A DNA stretch of 34,352 nucleotides from Bradyrhizobium altum (GTDB taxonomy: Bacteria; Pseudomonadota; Alphaproteobacteria; Rhizobiales; Xanthobacteraceae). The notes beneath the pieces are model-generated. The model did no database searches, was not told the origin of the DNA, and saw only the letters and a program-made list of their open reading frames with translations. Shown piece after piece: positions 25,317 through 34,138 of this stretch; the first letter of the stretch is position 1, and every line of letters begins with the position of its first letter. Position numbers and translations under genes: made by a program. Location: the NCBI RefSeq assembly GCF_020889705.1, contig NZ_JACMYP010000068.1, forward strand, positions 1-34,352. The letters are read 5' to 3'.

Positions 25317-25808
25317 TCACTCGCTCTTGCCGGTGAGCTCGCTCAAGAGCCGCGGCCGCGCGCCGTGGTCTTCGAGCAAATTCTGGATGGCCTTGCGAAA
25401 GCTCGGCACGTTCCCGAGCGGACTCTTCAGGGCGATCAGCGCCGCGCGCAGTTCAGTCAAGGCGCGCAATTCGGGAATTTGCTGTGCGACACGTTCGGGT
25501 TCGAAGTCCTTCAGGCTCTCAAACGTCAGCGACACTGACAGCTTGCCGGCCTCGGGCTGGTCGTCGAGCCTATTCTCAGCGGAGATATCGAGATTCAGTG
25601 CGTGGCTTTTGACAACCTCGTTAAAATTGTCCTTGTCGATATTGACGAGCTCGCGCTGCTCAATCGGGTGGTCATCGGTCTTTCCGGTGAAGTCGCCCAA
25701 AACCAATAATTTGAGCGGCAGCTCGACATCCTCCTTCAGGTTGCCGGTTGCCGGTTTGAAGCGGATATTGATGCGCTCCTTTGGAGCGACCGAGCTTTCC
25801 TGTGCCAT
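25317..25808 (-). CDS. tssB: TssB contractile sheath small subunit of the T6SS
   Basis: TssB is the partner of TssC in the sheath. The 163-residue protein shows RINIRFKPATGN, ELPLKLLVLGDFTGK, the VNIDKDNFNEVVKSH region and LRALTELRAALIALKSPLGN with a C-terminal ARPRLLSEL helix. The ATG has AGGAG five bases upstream. It lies 38 bases after tssA and 35 bases before the preferred tssC start. Confidence 0.95.
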   Translation of the reverse strand: MAQESSVAPKERINIRFKPATGNLKEDVELPLKLLVLGDFTGKTDDHPIEQRELVNIDKDNFNEVVKSHALNLDISAENRLDDQPEAGKLSVSLTFESLKDFEPERVAQQIPELRALTELRAALIALKSPLGNVPSFRKAIQNLLEDHGARPRLLSELTGKSE

Positions 25809-25846
25809 ATCAGCTCCTGTTAAGACTTTGTCCCTGACAAGGTCAG

Positions 25847-27436
25847 CTAGCGAACGAGCGTGCTCGCGCGTGCGATGTCGATGACCGCGACCCGCGTTCG
25901 GATTTGTTCGAGCGCGGCGCGACGGCGCGGCTCGTCAAGCATCTGCCGCGAGTCAGAATGTGTGATTGCGCGAAAGCGCAATTCGGCGACGTCGAGCGCA
26001 AGCTCAGGCTCCCAGCTTTCGAGGTTGCGCTCAGCGACCACCTCTTCCATGTGCTCGAGCAGCGGGATGGCAGTCGTAACGAAGCCGGTTTCGATGCAGA
26101 AACGTGCTTGAGCAAGCTGGCGCACGAACCGCGCTCGTTCTCCGCGCGCGCCATCCAGCGCACGTGACAGCTTCTCGAGGGCAGCCTGAGGCCGCCCATC
26201 GTCAATCAGCTTATGTGCCTCAACAATGGCTTCGTCGGCAGGATCACGGCCCGGCGACACGTCCGCACCACCGACGGCGGCCCAAGCACGCGTTTCCTCA
26301 TCCGCGAACGCCCGGCCGTCATTGAACTGAAACGTCAAGATCCGCGGATAGCGTGTGACCAGCAGGGCTACGCTTGCGCGCACTGCCGCGGCCGCCGGCT
26401 CAAAGAGCGGCCCCATTTGCTCCAGTGCTTTCGCGGCATGCCGGTGAACGTCGAGCCAGAACGGTGACATCCAGACGATCTCTTCAGCCAAATTCAAGAC
26501 ATCGGCGTGCTGACCGGCCGCTATTTTGGCTTCCAACGCTGCGATATCGTCCGCAGGCGCAAATATCGCTGTGCGGCCGCCCGTATCCGGCGGCAGGGCG
26601 TCAAAGCGCATCCAGGAGCCGACACGATTGAGCAGATAAACCTTCGGGTCTGTGGGGGATGCGACGCGCCGGGCGGCCGCGGCTAGCCTCAGCATATCAG
26701 GCAAGTGGTCGATCAAGCTGGCCCAGTCGCCATCGGCGCCAGCCGATCGTGCTGCCTCCGGTGCTGCCGGTTGAGCAACCTCAACCGGCGAAGTGGATTC
26801 CGCCGGGGCAACGCCGGCCTGCTCGACAGCTGGGGCCGCCTCCGCCGCACGTTCCGTGGGCACGGCGATTGCGCGCTTGGCTTCTTCGTAGTGCGGTCGC
26901 AGCGCCCTCAACAACTCGCCCAAAGAGGCTTGCTCATTGACCAGCTTGTCGCGCAGCTGGCGATCGAGATCGGTAAGCTCCTCATAGGCGGCGAGCACTG
27001 CCGGATCGTCGGTTTCGATTGGCACATTCGCGGCTAGCTCTGGTGCAATGCGACCCGCGAGCCAATCGATCGCTCCGACCCGCGCTCGTTCCCGCTCGAT
27101 CGGCGGAAAGAGACCCTCCCAATGCGCGGCCACCATGCCGCGCAAAACGCCTAAGCCGACGGCAAGGCCCTGGTATCCTCCGGTCCGAAACAGACCATAG
27201 GTGGCCCAACAGGCAACCAGAATGTCTTTCGACCGGTTCGCCAGGATATGGAGGGACAGCGTACTGACATTGCTCCAATCAACCGCAGTTGGTCCGTCAA
27301 CATCCATGCGCCGGACCTCGGTTTCGAGCTGCTCAAATTCGGCCTCATCGCGAACATTCGTGCCGGCGGGGACGGGGCCCGGCACACGCGCCGCGCCGTG
27401 GCGCGTACCCGCGTCGATGTCATCTTGAACCGTCAT
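25847..27436 (-). CDS. tssA: TssA cap/initiation protein of the T6SS
   Basis: TssA organises baseplate and sheath assembly. It has the N-terminal ImpA domain (PAGTNVRDEAEFEQLETEVR, DWSNVSTLSLHILANRSKDI, GLAVGLGVLRGMVAAHWEGL, FPPI), an Ala/Glu/Pro linker (about residues 200-240) and a C-terminal VasJ-like helical region with EEIVWMSPFWLDVHRHAAKA. The frame is open to an ATG at 27505 (552 residues). I prefer the ATG at 27436 (529 residues), because family members begin shortly before the ImpA domain and this codon overlaps the stop of a small upstream frame (ATGA). Neither start has its own good ribosome binding site. Confidence 0.9.
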   Translation of the reverse strand: MTVQDDIDAGTRHGAARVPGPVPAGTNVRDEAEFEQLETEVRRMDVDGPTAVDWSNVSTLSLHILANRSKDILVACWATYGLFRTGGYQGLAVGLGVLRGMVAAHWEGLFPPIERERARVGAIDWLAGRIAPELAANVPIETDDPAVLAAYEELTDLDRQLRDKLVNEQASLGELLRALRPHYEEAKRAIAVPTERAAEAAPAVEQAGVAPAESTSPVEVAQPAAPEAARSAGADGDWASLIDHLPDMLRLAAAARRVASPTDPKVYLLNRVGSWMRFDALPPDTGGRTAIFAPADDIAALEAKIAAGQHADVLNLAEEIVWMSPFWLDVHRHAAKALEQMGPLFEPAAAAVRASVALLVTRYPRILTFQFNDGRAFADEETRAWAAVGGADVSPGRDPADEAIVEAHKLIDDGRPQAALEKLSRALDGARGERARFVRQLAQARFCIETGFVTTAIPLLEHMEEVVAERNLESWEPELALDVAELRFRAITHSDSRQMLDEPRRRAALEQIRTRVAVIDIARASTLVR

Positions 27437-27543
27437 CCGATAGTCAACCACTGCGACAGAACCATACGCGACCGCCCGTCTCGACAATCGCAACACCCGC
27501 AGCATACGATAGGCCGAGAGGCGACACTCTTGTAAGCTACCAC
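27433..27543 (-). CDS. Possible 36-residue leader peptide before tssA
   Basis: A GTG at 27543 preceded by AAGGAGG (four-base spacing) opens a frame ending at a TGA that overlaps the tssA ATG at 27436. The peptide is short and Cys-rich (IVCCGCCDCRDG). Since this is the only good ribosome binding site upstream of tssA, the leader may serve to couple translation. It could also be fortuitous. No function is known. Confidence 0.35.
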   Translation of the reverse strand: MVAYKSVASRPIVCCGCCDCRDGRSRMVLSQWLTIG

Positions 27544-27583
27544 TCCCCCTCCTTGCTCAGGCGCTGCTCGATGACGCTCCTCT

Positions 27584-27600
27584 TTCAAGCCTTATGCCAA
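27584..27600 (-). promoter_or_regulatory. Weak sigma-54-like promoter for the tssABCEFG unit
   Basis: On the minus strand the sequence TTGGCATAAGGCTTGAA keeps the -24 box (TTGGCA) and a TTG at the right distance, but the invariant GC of the -12 box is GA. The predicted start near 27574 would be about 138 bases above tssA. I call it only because its geometry with the sites at 27645-27679 copies the two strong promoters. Confidence 0.35.
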
Positions 27601-27644
27601 TTGCAATCGTTTGATTTGCAAAAGCGATTTTTCTCAGTCGGAAG

Positions 27645-27679
27645 CGTCCTAGCCCCGACAGCACGTTGCAAATCGGACA
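27645..27679 (-). promoter_or_regulatory. Two imperfect NifA-type sites upstream of tssA
   Basis: Positions 27645-27660 (CGTCCTAGCCCCGACA) and 27664-27679 (CGTTGCAAATCGGACA) both match CGT-N10-ACA, one base from the NifA consensus TGT-N10-ACA. Their centres lie about 79 and 98 bases above the predicted start. The outer one has the same distance as the perfect sites of the other two units. Confidence 0.35.
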
Positions 27680-27934
27680 CCAGAGGCGTTGGTGATGGAC
27701 TCCTGGGTCGGCTCGGTCATTGGCCTGAAGGGCCTTAGGCTCAGGCAAGCCGCGGCACGCAGGCCCTCACCCTCGCGACACTTTGAAAGAAGATGAGACA
27801 GGATTCAACGCGTCAGGTCGAGGTTTCGTCGTAGAAACGTCTTATGAGGTAGGCGACTTTAAGGCGCACTTCCGGCTGGAAATGCAGGAGTATTCGGTGA
27901 TGGCGCAGGCGCGTTCTCGCCGATATCGGAGCGA

Positions 27935-29614
27935 ATGATGAGCGATGGTGAAGCTGGGACGTCAAGTGCCTCCCAATGCAGTGTCAATAGGACTGAGGGA
28001 ACGGACGAGCCTGCTGTTGAAGCGAGTTCTTCGGCCCTCGGGGCTCACCGAGCGAGCAGCTCTGCCCGGGAGCAGATTCGCTCTGAACCGCGGGATTTGG
28101 GTGCGTCTTCAGTTGGCGTGGATCGTGGCGCACCAAGCGGCGAAGGACATGAAGCGCGTTCCGGTTCCGAGCCCCGGTCGGGTCATCGATCACCGTCTGA
28201 GCCGTCCGTGACCGACCCAGATGTCAGATCCGGTGCTGACAGCGAACACAACGTTCGCGAACCTTCACCTGCACTGGTGAGAACAGCAGCTACCGCCGCA
28301 GGCCCCGATGCAGCACCCATCCCGACGATCGGGAACGCCTCAATGGCGTCCTCAATGACTTTAAGAGGTCTGCGACTGCCAGCGGACCTGCCGAGCGTCG
28401 ACTTAAGCAGCGCACGGCAATCTCCATTGCGAGCTGGATTCGCGGCTTTTCTTGCTGGCTCCACGATGAAAACAAGCCGGGCATTATTCTTCGGCCTCAC
28501 GACCGCTCGCTGGACGAAGATGCCGCGCTTTACAGTTTGAAGGTGGTGGCAGAAAAATCATCAGTGCGCTGACTCATCTCCGGAACTTCCTGTTGAGGGC
28601 CAGGGCCCCGGAAATTTTGGCACCGCGGCTGGCTGCCTATCCCGAAGATGCGGCTCTCATCCAAAGAGCAGTCGAGGCGGCCAGAGCGAACATTGCGAGA
28701 GGAACTCCATGGCCGGGTTTCGCAACGCCGAGTTATGTCACCAGAGTCGGTAGCGCTCTTCGCGCGTTCAGTGTGTGGCTCCAGACGCATGCCAAAAGCC
28801 GCCTCAACGACCAAACGCTGCGGGACGATGGCCAGAGGTACAGGCGCGGCAGGAATATCCCCTCAGTGGGCGTAGGGTTGAAGCTGCTTTGGAAGTACGA
28901 CTCGCTACGGGGGTCTCCAGCCATCAGCGACAATTTAGATCTGTTGGAACTGCTGGAGCAGGAGATGGAAGTCGACGGGCCACCGTCGATCGCAGGGGAC
29001 ATCGCCCCGCAGCACATCTTGCTGCAGGCGGCTCCCGCGGCGGCAGCGATTAGCGATGACGGCTTGGAGCTGCGGACGCAGCTGGCGCTGTTGGAGCAGG
29101 AGATGGAAGTCGATGGGCCAACGCAGATCTCCTGGGAAAGTGATCCGCAGCTCAACTCATTCCAGGAGTCGCTCGAACGACTGCTCGTCGTGCCAGGTAC
29201 GCCGTTGGAACCACCAACGTCGCCTCTGCCAGACCCCGACGGAAGTTCGAATTTTGATACGGCCTTACGCGGCGAAGTGCGTAATGATTCTCACGACAGC
29301 CGGGCTTCCTGCGAGTTGGGGCAACCGCAACACTCATCTCATCCGGTAGCCGCGATACCGGCTTGGGCGCCGGCGTATGATTTCGGACATGTCGTCGCCT
29401 TGGGCTTCAATCACGGCCTCCAACCCGCCCCGACGTTCTGATTGGCGCACTGAATAGAAGAGGCATGCTGCCGCAGTCATTTCAGCAGCCGACAAATCTG
29501 ATTATTCATGGTCAGCCCTATATGGCGGTGTTGGGGCCATGGATGAGGGAAGTGACCCCCAACAATCCCTTCGGCGCGAACATCATTCTGCGGCCCCGGT
29601 TTAAAGGAGGCTAA
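27935..29614 (+). pseudogene. Frameshifted repeat-containing effector gene (NopD/BEL2-5-like)
   Basis: A Ser/Glu-rich, effector-like N-terminus (MMSDGEAGTSSASQCS onward) runs to about 28320. The family reading then moves to another frame (RERLNGVLNDFKRSA, IASWIRGFSCWLHDENKPGI, LDEDAALYSLKVVAEKSSVR, then a stop), moves again near 28560 (LTHLRNFLLRA, SYVTRVGSALRAFSVWLQTH) and last near 29430, where LIGALNRRGMLPQSFQQPTN leads to VTPNNPFGANIILRP and the stop. Three frame changes make it a pseudogene. The helical WL-NKP units resemble the SAM-like core-binding fold of tyrosine recombinases, as in Bradyrhizobium repeat effectors. A 46-residue repeat (LEQEMEVDGP twice) sits in the middle. The end domain matches the intact gene at 7497. 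Confidence 0.6.
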
Positions 29615-29979
29615 AGTCCGCGGCCGGAGGCGGGGCGCGATTCCTCCATCCTACCACCTGCAGTACCCACGCTGGGTCCACATCAGAACGATGTTCTTGA
29701 TGGATTTGCAGGCACGTGTCGATCCACCGCTCAGACAGACCGGCAGCGCGGAGAGGTTCGCTTTTAAGTCCGTCGCTCGGTGTCGAAGCGTCCGATTGGC
29801 TGGTCGATCACAGCCCGACTACCACGATCCGGTGCAGGAAGGGGTCGTGTGCGAGCCGCCCCAGTCGTTCACACGTCCTGGCACCCGGCCAAGGTTCTGG
29901 TGCCGGCAAGAGGCGCGCCAGCCAGCTCCATCAGCCCAAACGCATCAGCGAGTTGGGCGTCGCGAATGCGCACGACCGC
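29615..29979. other. Spacer between the effector pseudogene and the Ulp1 fragment
   Basis: No intact gene is recognised. A minus-strand frame here (about 29960 downward) continues protein-like reading after the Ulp1 stop (AVVRIRDAQLADAFGLMELA), perhaps a broken tail. Frames on the plus strand are not family-like. Confidence 0.3.
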
Positions 29980-30372
29980 TCAGTCGATCCTGGAGAGTGC
30001 CCGTCGATCGGCGACGAGGTTGTCAAGGTGAAGCGGCTCGTCATCAGGCCGCTCTCGTTCCGCCAATCGCCTCGCCAGCGTCCGTGTGCCGTCCACCACA
30101 AAGACGCCGCAATCACAACCGTTCCGCTGTTGGGCCATGCGGGCGGACTGAAGGTTGGCGCCAAGGCGTTCCGCGAGTTGTTCTGCGCTAGCGACGTTAG
30201 ATTTCCCAGAGGAGTCGTAGTGATAGGCAGCTACGTTGTCCCGATTGCGGCGATCAACGAGCAGTAGCGACCAGTGGTTGCCGTCGCCGGCCTTGGCACC
30301 TCTGCCATTGTTCACTGGCGCGAGCGCTCGAGCAACCATGCCATTGGAGGGGCAAGTGTTGGACATGACCAA
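29980..30372 (-). pseudogene. Ulp1-type (C48) SUMO protease domain, N-terminally truncated
   Basis: The 130-codon frame holds the catalytic half of a Ulp1 cysteine protease as found in rhizobial NopD/BEL2-5 and Xanthomonas XopD: His in GNHWSLLLVD, Asp in YHYDSSG, and the Gln and Cys in MAQQRNGCDCGVFVVD. It is followed by the family tail EPLHLDNLVADRRAL. All catalytic residues are present, yet about 70 residues of the usual N-terminal half are missing, and the frame is closed by a TAG just upstream. It is opposite in orientation to the neighbouring effector pseudogene, so it was probably separated from its repeat region by rearrangement. Such enzymes remove SUMO from plant proteins after type III delivery. 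Confidence 0.75.
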
Positions 30373-31115
30373 CTACCAGTTCTGGCAGGTTGATCGGGAC
30401 AACGAACACATGGCAAGCGTCGCCCACAAACGCCACACAGGCCTAGGAACTTGGAATGCACCACAGATTTGGCCGTGCCAATGGAATGGACGGAAGCAAC
30501 TGCTCGCCCACAGCCACCAAAGCAGCTCGAAACCTGTGATCCCTCCGGTCTTCTGGGCCACCATCACGGACGTTGTGAAGCGATCTCTGCGCGCACAGGT
30601 TCCAAGGCTCTCCGGAAATCGCGGCCGTCAATCGTTTAATCCCACGCTGACCACAATGCCAAGACAGCTTCATGAAACCACGGCCCCGGCTTGGTTGGCT
30701 TTGCATTCCGGTGGCTGCCATTTCGTTGAGAAAAGCATCTTCGACCAAGATGCTAGGCATCACTGCAATCCTCTGCTCCATAGTGGAGCAAGGTCATAGT
30801 TCGCAAAGTCTTGGCGGCCAGGACAGCTGAGGCTCCGCCGCGTTCGCTGCCAGCGGTTCTCGCCCAGCCAGCAGGCGCTGCTCACTGTCGGCAAATCCGG
30901 CTTGATGCACAAGCAAGGTGCAGACCAGATCATGCTCGCGTCCAGGGGTGACGAGGTTCGCAAGTTACGCGGATTTCGCTGGAATAGACGAACCTCCTGC
31001 CCGTGAGGCCTCGTCCCCTTGTCCTCAGACGCCAAGCCTTGGGAAGTCCGTTCTGGACCGTTGAGCCCGGTTTTCAATCCATTCATGGCTCGCAAATAAG
31101 GACGCGAAGTACACT
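30373..31115. other. No recognisable gene
   Basis: Several short frames overlap on both strands without family-like sequence. A compact inverted repeat (TGCTCC-ATAG-GGAGCA type) occurs around 30775-30791. It lacks a T-run, so I do not call it a terminator. No promoter for the downstream porin is evident. Confidence 0.35.
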
Positions 31116-32708
31116 GTGCGTAATTCCTTTGTTGCGGCGACGACGCCTCGGACATCTTCGGCTACGGCGGCACTTGCGTGCAGCTTGCGATCAAGAGAGA
31201 CCCAACGGCGACTTGCCGTCGCACTTTCTCTCGCGGCCTGTTTGGTCGGCCCCCCTGTTTTGGCGCAAACTGCTGACGATGATCCCAAGAGCAAAGCTGC
31301 GGACCAAGCCACCAAGAGAAGAACTCCAAAAGCCCCCGGCATGGCCAGAAAGCTCCGGATCGGCATGGTCAATCAGCCAATTCGACTTCGTGCCTCGGCG
31401 CTAGCATCAGCTCCCAACCTGCCTCCCATAAAGCGCGGGAGCTCCGATCGGGTTGCCCAGACGCAAACGCAAAAAAGGATCGACCCCTTCGCACCCTTCG
31501 ATATTTTCCGAGAAAAAGGGATCTGGCTCAACATACCCGGCCCCGCCGATACGATTGATCAGGACAAACACGGCGTTAGATCCGCCCTGGCAGACGTCGG
31601 CATCGGCTATATCGGCTGGACGCTCAACACCTTTGCAAACAACCAGCTGCCGAATGCGGCCAGAAGCAGCCTCGCCAACCAGCTCTATATGGGGCAGAAT
31701 CCGACGTTTGCTACGGCGAACTTCATGACCGTCACCTACGATCTCAGCCGATTTGGCATTCCCGATGGCCAGATTGTCGTGGGAGCCGAGCAGCAATACT
31801 GGACATGGAAGCGCCCGGGACCGGATCGAGTGGGGTTGAATACACTCGCCTACTATCAAACCTTCTTCGACAGGAAATTCGAACTCAAACTTGGGTACCT
31901 GAGAAATGCGAATGAGTTCACCGGCACATTGTTCGGAGGAATTTCAGGATCAAACATGTTTGCCTTGTTCCAAGCAGGCATGAGCACTAACGCCGCGCCG
32001 ACGCCCGCCGCCAACCTGAAGTTCAATTTTGATGATCACTTGTACAACAAAGTCTCCGTGCAGCGCTCCATCAGTCCAGATGGTCCTTATGCCGAGATAA
32101 CCGAGAATCCAACCGGCCTGAACTGGAGCACGGCCAATGCAGGGATTCTTTTCGTTGATGAACTTGGCTACAAGAGCAAGGCGGCTCCCGGCTTACCCGA
32201 CACGTGGCTACGGGCGGGTATTGGTTTCAACAGCAGCCACTACAAGAATTTGGCAGATCCGGATCAACAAAGGGAGAGCGGGAATAACTTTCATTACATC
32301 GCTGCTGACAGGCAGCTCTGGCAGAGTGACGTTGAGGGGGCGCCGTCTCGCGGCCTCTATGGCGGATTCTCCGTCATGGGAGCTCGGCCTGACCTAAACC
32401 GGATCAGCCGGTATTACGAGCTTCGGCTGTATGCGAAGGGACCTTTTGATAGTCGCGCCAGTGATCTGATGGCTGTTGTCGCCACCAACACCGCCTGGAG
32501 CAGGTTTGCAGTGGATGCTGCCTCGGCTAAGGGGCAGCTTGCGCATCGCGATACAACTGCAATTACGGGAACATACACCGCGCATCTCGCTCCGGGGATA
32601 TATGCAAGCCTCGGGCTGTCATACATTCATTACCCGACAAGTGTCACACACACGCCCCAAACGGGACACGCGCTCAATCTGTTGGTATCTACGCTGATAT
32701 TTTTCTAG
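31116..32708 (+). CDS. OprB-family carbohydrate-selective porin
   Basis: This is an outer-membrane beta-barrel of the OprB family, which lets sugars cross the outer membrane. The 530 residues begin with a long basic leader and a signal sequence (hydrophobic AVALSLAACLVGPPVLAQ, cleavage likely after AQ near residue 51). The barrel shows typical alternating strands (FMTVTYDLSRFG, QIVVGAEQQYWTW, FELKLGYLRNANEF, GLYGGFSVMGARPDLNRIS, RYYELRLYAKGPFDSR) and ends LLVSTLIFF with the C-terminal Phe needed for barrel insertion. The start is a GTG and its first ~28 residues may not be translated. The gene appears intact, flanked by insertion-sequence debris. Confidence 0.88.
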   Translation: MRNSFVAATTPRTSSATAALACSLRSRETQRRLAVALSLAACLVGPPVLAQTADDDPKSKAADQATKRRTPKAPGMARKLRIGMVNQPIRLRASALASAPNLPPIKRGSSDRVAQTQTQKRIDPFAPFDIFREKGIWLNIPGPADTIDQDKHGVRSALADVGIGYIGWTLNTFANNQLPNAARSSLANQLYMGQNPTFATANFMTVTYDLSRFGIPDGQIVVGAEQQYWTWKRPGPDRVGLNTLAYYQTFFDRKFELKLGYLRNANEFTGTLFGGISGSNMFALFQAGMSTNAAPTPAANLKFNFDDHLYNKVSVQRSISPDGPYAEITENPTGLNWSTANAGILFVDELGYKSKAAPGLPDTWLRAGIGFNSSHYKNLADPDQQRESGNNFHYIAADRQLWQSDVEGAPSRGLYGGFSVMGARPDLNRISRYYELRLYAKGPFDSRASDLMAVVATNTAWSRFAVDAASAKGQLAHRDTTAITGTYTAHLAPGIYASLGLSYIHYPTSVTHTPQTGHALNLLVSTLIFF

Positions 32709-32735
32709 TCCATCGAGGGCGCACACCAATTCGAC

Positions 32736-33135
32736 TTACCGAGCCACGCAGAAGGCCGCCTCCATCGTGATCGACAGCCGCCATGACAGCACCCGGCGGA
32801 TCGTCCAATCGAGCACGACGGCGAGGTAAACAAAACCGCGTGCAATGGGGATGTAGGTGATATCCATCGCCCAGACCTGGTTCGGCCGCGTGATCGCCAT
32901 GCCGCGCAACAGATACGGATAACTCTTGTGGCCGGGCTCTGGCTTCGTCGTGCGCGGACGGCGATAGAGCGCTTCTATCCCCATCCGCTTCATCAGCGTC
33001 TTGACATGCCGGCGGCCGATCTTGCACCCTTGGCAAAGCCAGCAGGCCTCGCAACATACGCGAACCGGCGAAGGGATACTCCAGATGAAACCGGTCGAGA
33101 CGCCGCATCATCGCGGCAGCCCGGTAGGGCCTACG
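32736..33135 (-). pseudogene. IS3-family transposase OrfB fragment, frameshifted
   Basis: Two minus-strand frames together read as IS3-type OrfB: RRLDRFHLEYPFAGSRMLRG from the upstream frame, then GCKIGRRHVKTLMKRMGIEA, LYRRPRTTKPEPGHKSYPYL, NQVWAMDITYIPIARGFVYL and AVVLDW from the next. The frame changes near 33040. The first catalytic Asp (MDITYIP) is present, but the sequence ends at TMEAAFCV, so the second Asp and Glu are lost. It sits just downstream of the porin stop, in the opposite orientation. Confidence 0.85.
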
Positions 33136-33728
33136 CGCCACGCGTCAGGCTGGGAACAACGCCTGGCGCGACATGCTGAGCGCGTTACTCTCCCTAACAG
33201 ATTGAAGTCAGTCCAGGCCGTGGCGCCAGGGAACATGACATCATCCATCCGGATGGTTTGTTGCTGCAGCACATGGATATTCGGGATATTCGATCCAGCT
33301 GCTACTGTCTTGCCCTTCTCGACCGTGGGGTGGACGTCGCGAGCCGTGCGCTTCGTTTTGCCGCGTGCCATTGGGATCGGCTTGCCCAGCTCGAAACTCT
33401 AATTGGCAATCATCACCATGCCGCGACACTGACTCGCCTCCTGATCGGCGGCAGCTTTTCTTCAGCGGACCGGTGGCGCTGCGGCCTTCGAAGGGGTTTC
33501 CATCGGCTCATTGTGAATCAGTTCCGAGACGCGTCAGCTTATCGACAGCCAAGCCTCGCAGTATGTGAACGTGTCTATCTGGCTGACAGGTCCGGCTTGA
33601 TCTACTCAGAGCTGGCAAAGGAGAATGGGATAGATTTCAGGGGTCGATACGCAACGCGACCTGGAAGCGGTCGGTGGGTCATCGCGAATCACCTTCTCGT
33701 CGAGAAGGCTCAGACTCGCGCTCATATG
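33136..33728. other. Mosaic of decayed mobile DNA, no gene named
   Basis: A long plus-strand frame (33258-33908) crosses this area but has no family-like composition and overlaps the better-supported DUF5372-like remnant on the other strand. I regard it as chance. Minus-strand pieces such as MARGKTKRTARDVHPTVEKG look protein-like but are not recognised. Confidence 0.35.
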
Positions 33729-33960
33729 TTATATCAATGGGATCAGCGTACGTGCACTGATGCGCGGCAGATCGGCTGCGTTCGGGCGGGAAGTGATCGT
33801 CTCGGCAAGGTCCGTCGACGCGATCCGAACCGCCCCGCCGCCGGCCGTCCGGCAGCGCGACGACAACATAGGCGGGAGCGCGCCCCGACCGCTCCTTCAG
33901 CACCTTAAGCCGGTGCCCAAAAAGAAAATGATGCGGGTCAGTGATCGTGACGTGAGACAC
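33729..33960 (-). pseudogene. DUF5372-like small gene associated with transposons, frameshifted
   Basis: From a GTG at 33960 the frame reads VTITDPHHFLFGHRLKVLKE and VVVALPDGRR. The reading continues in another frame as AVRIASTDLAETITSRPNAA and LPRISARTLIPLI to a stop at 33729. One extra base in a G-rich run (GGCGGCGGGGCGG) explains the shift. The start (THPxHP...G) and strand pattern resemble DUF5372 proteins found beside integrase or transposase genes in rhizobia. Identity is by pattern only. Confidence 0.4.
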
Positions 33961-33989
33961 GACCCGCTCAAGAATAGGGGTACTCTGAC

Positions 33990-34127
33990 GTGTTCGACGA
34001 TCCAACTATGGCCGACGCCATCCGCGACTGCCTCGTGCACAATGCCCACAGGCTTACCCTAGGGGGCGAGAGCCTGCGCAAAGGCCGCCGCAAAGCGTCG
34101 ATGCTTGACGACGAGCCCGCCAACTGA
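33990..34127 (+). pseudogene. IS21-family IstB helper ATPase, C-terminal fragment
   Basis: The frame VFDDPTMADAIRDCLVHNAH, then RLTLGGESLRKGR is the C-terminal end of IstB-type proteins of IS21 elements. There the pattern is GDPTLADAILDRLVHNAHRI followed by a GESLRK-like strand. Everything before it, including the AAA+ core, is missing, so it is a remnant. It ends just before the group II intron piece. Confidence 0.7.
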
Positions 34128-34138
34128 CTTGGCGGCTC

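Noticed and set aside
33258..33908. A 216-codon plus-strand frame at the right end
   Set aside because: Composition is not family-like and it overlaps the better-supported DUF5372-like remnant on the other strand.
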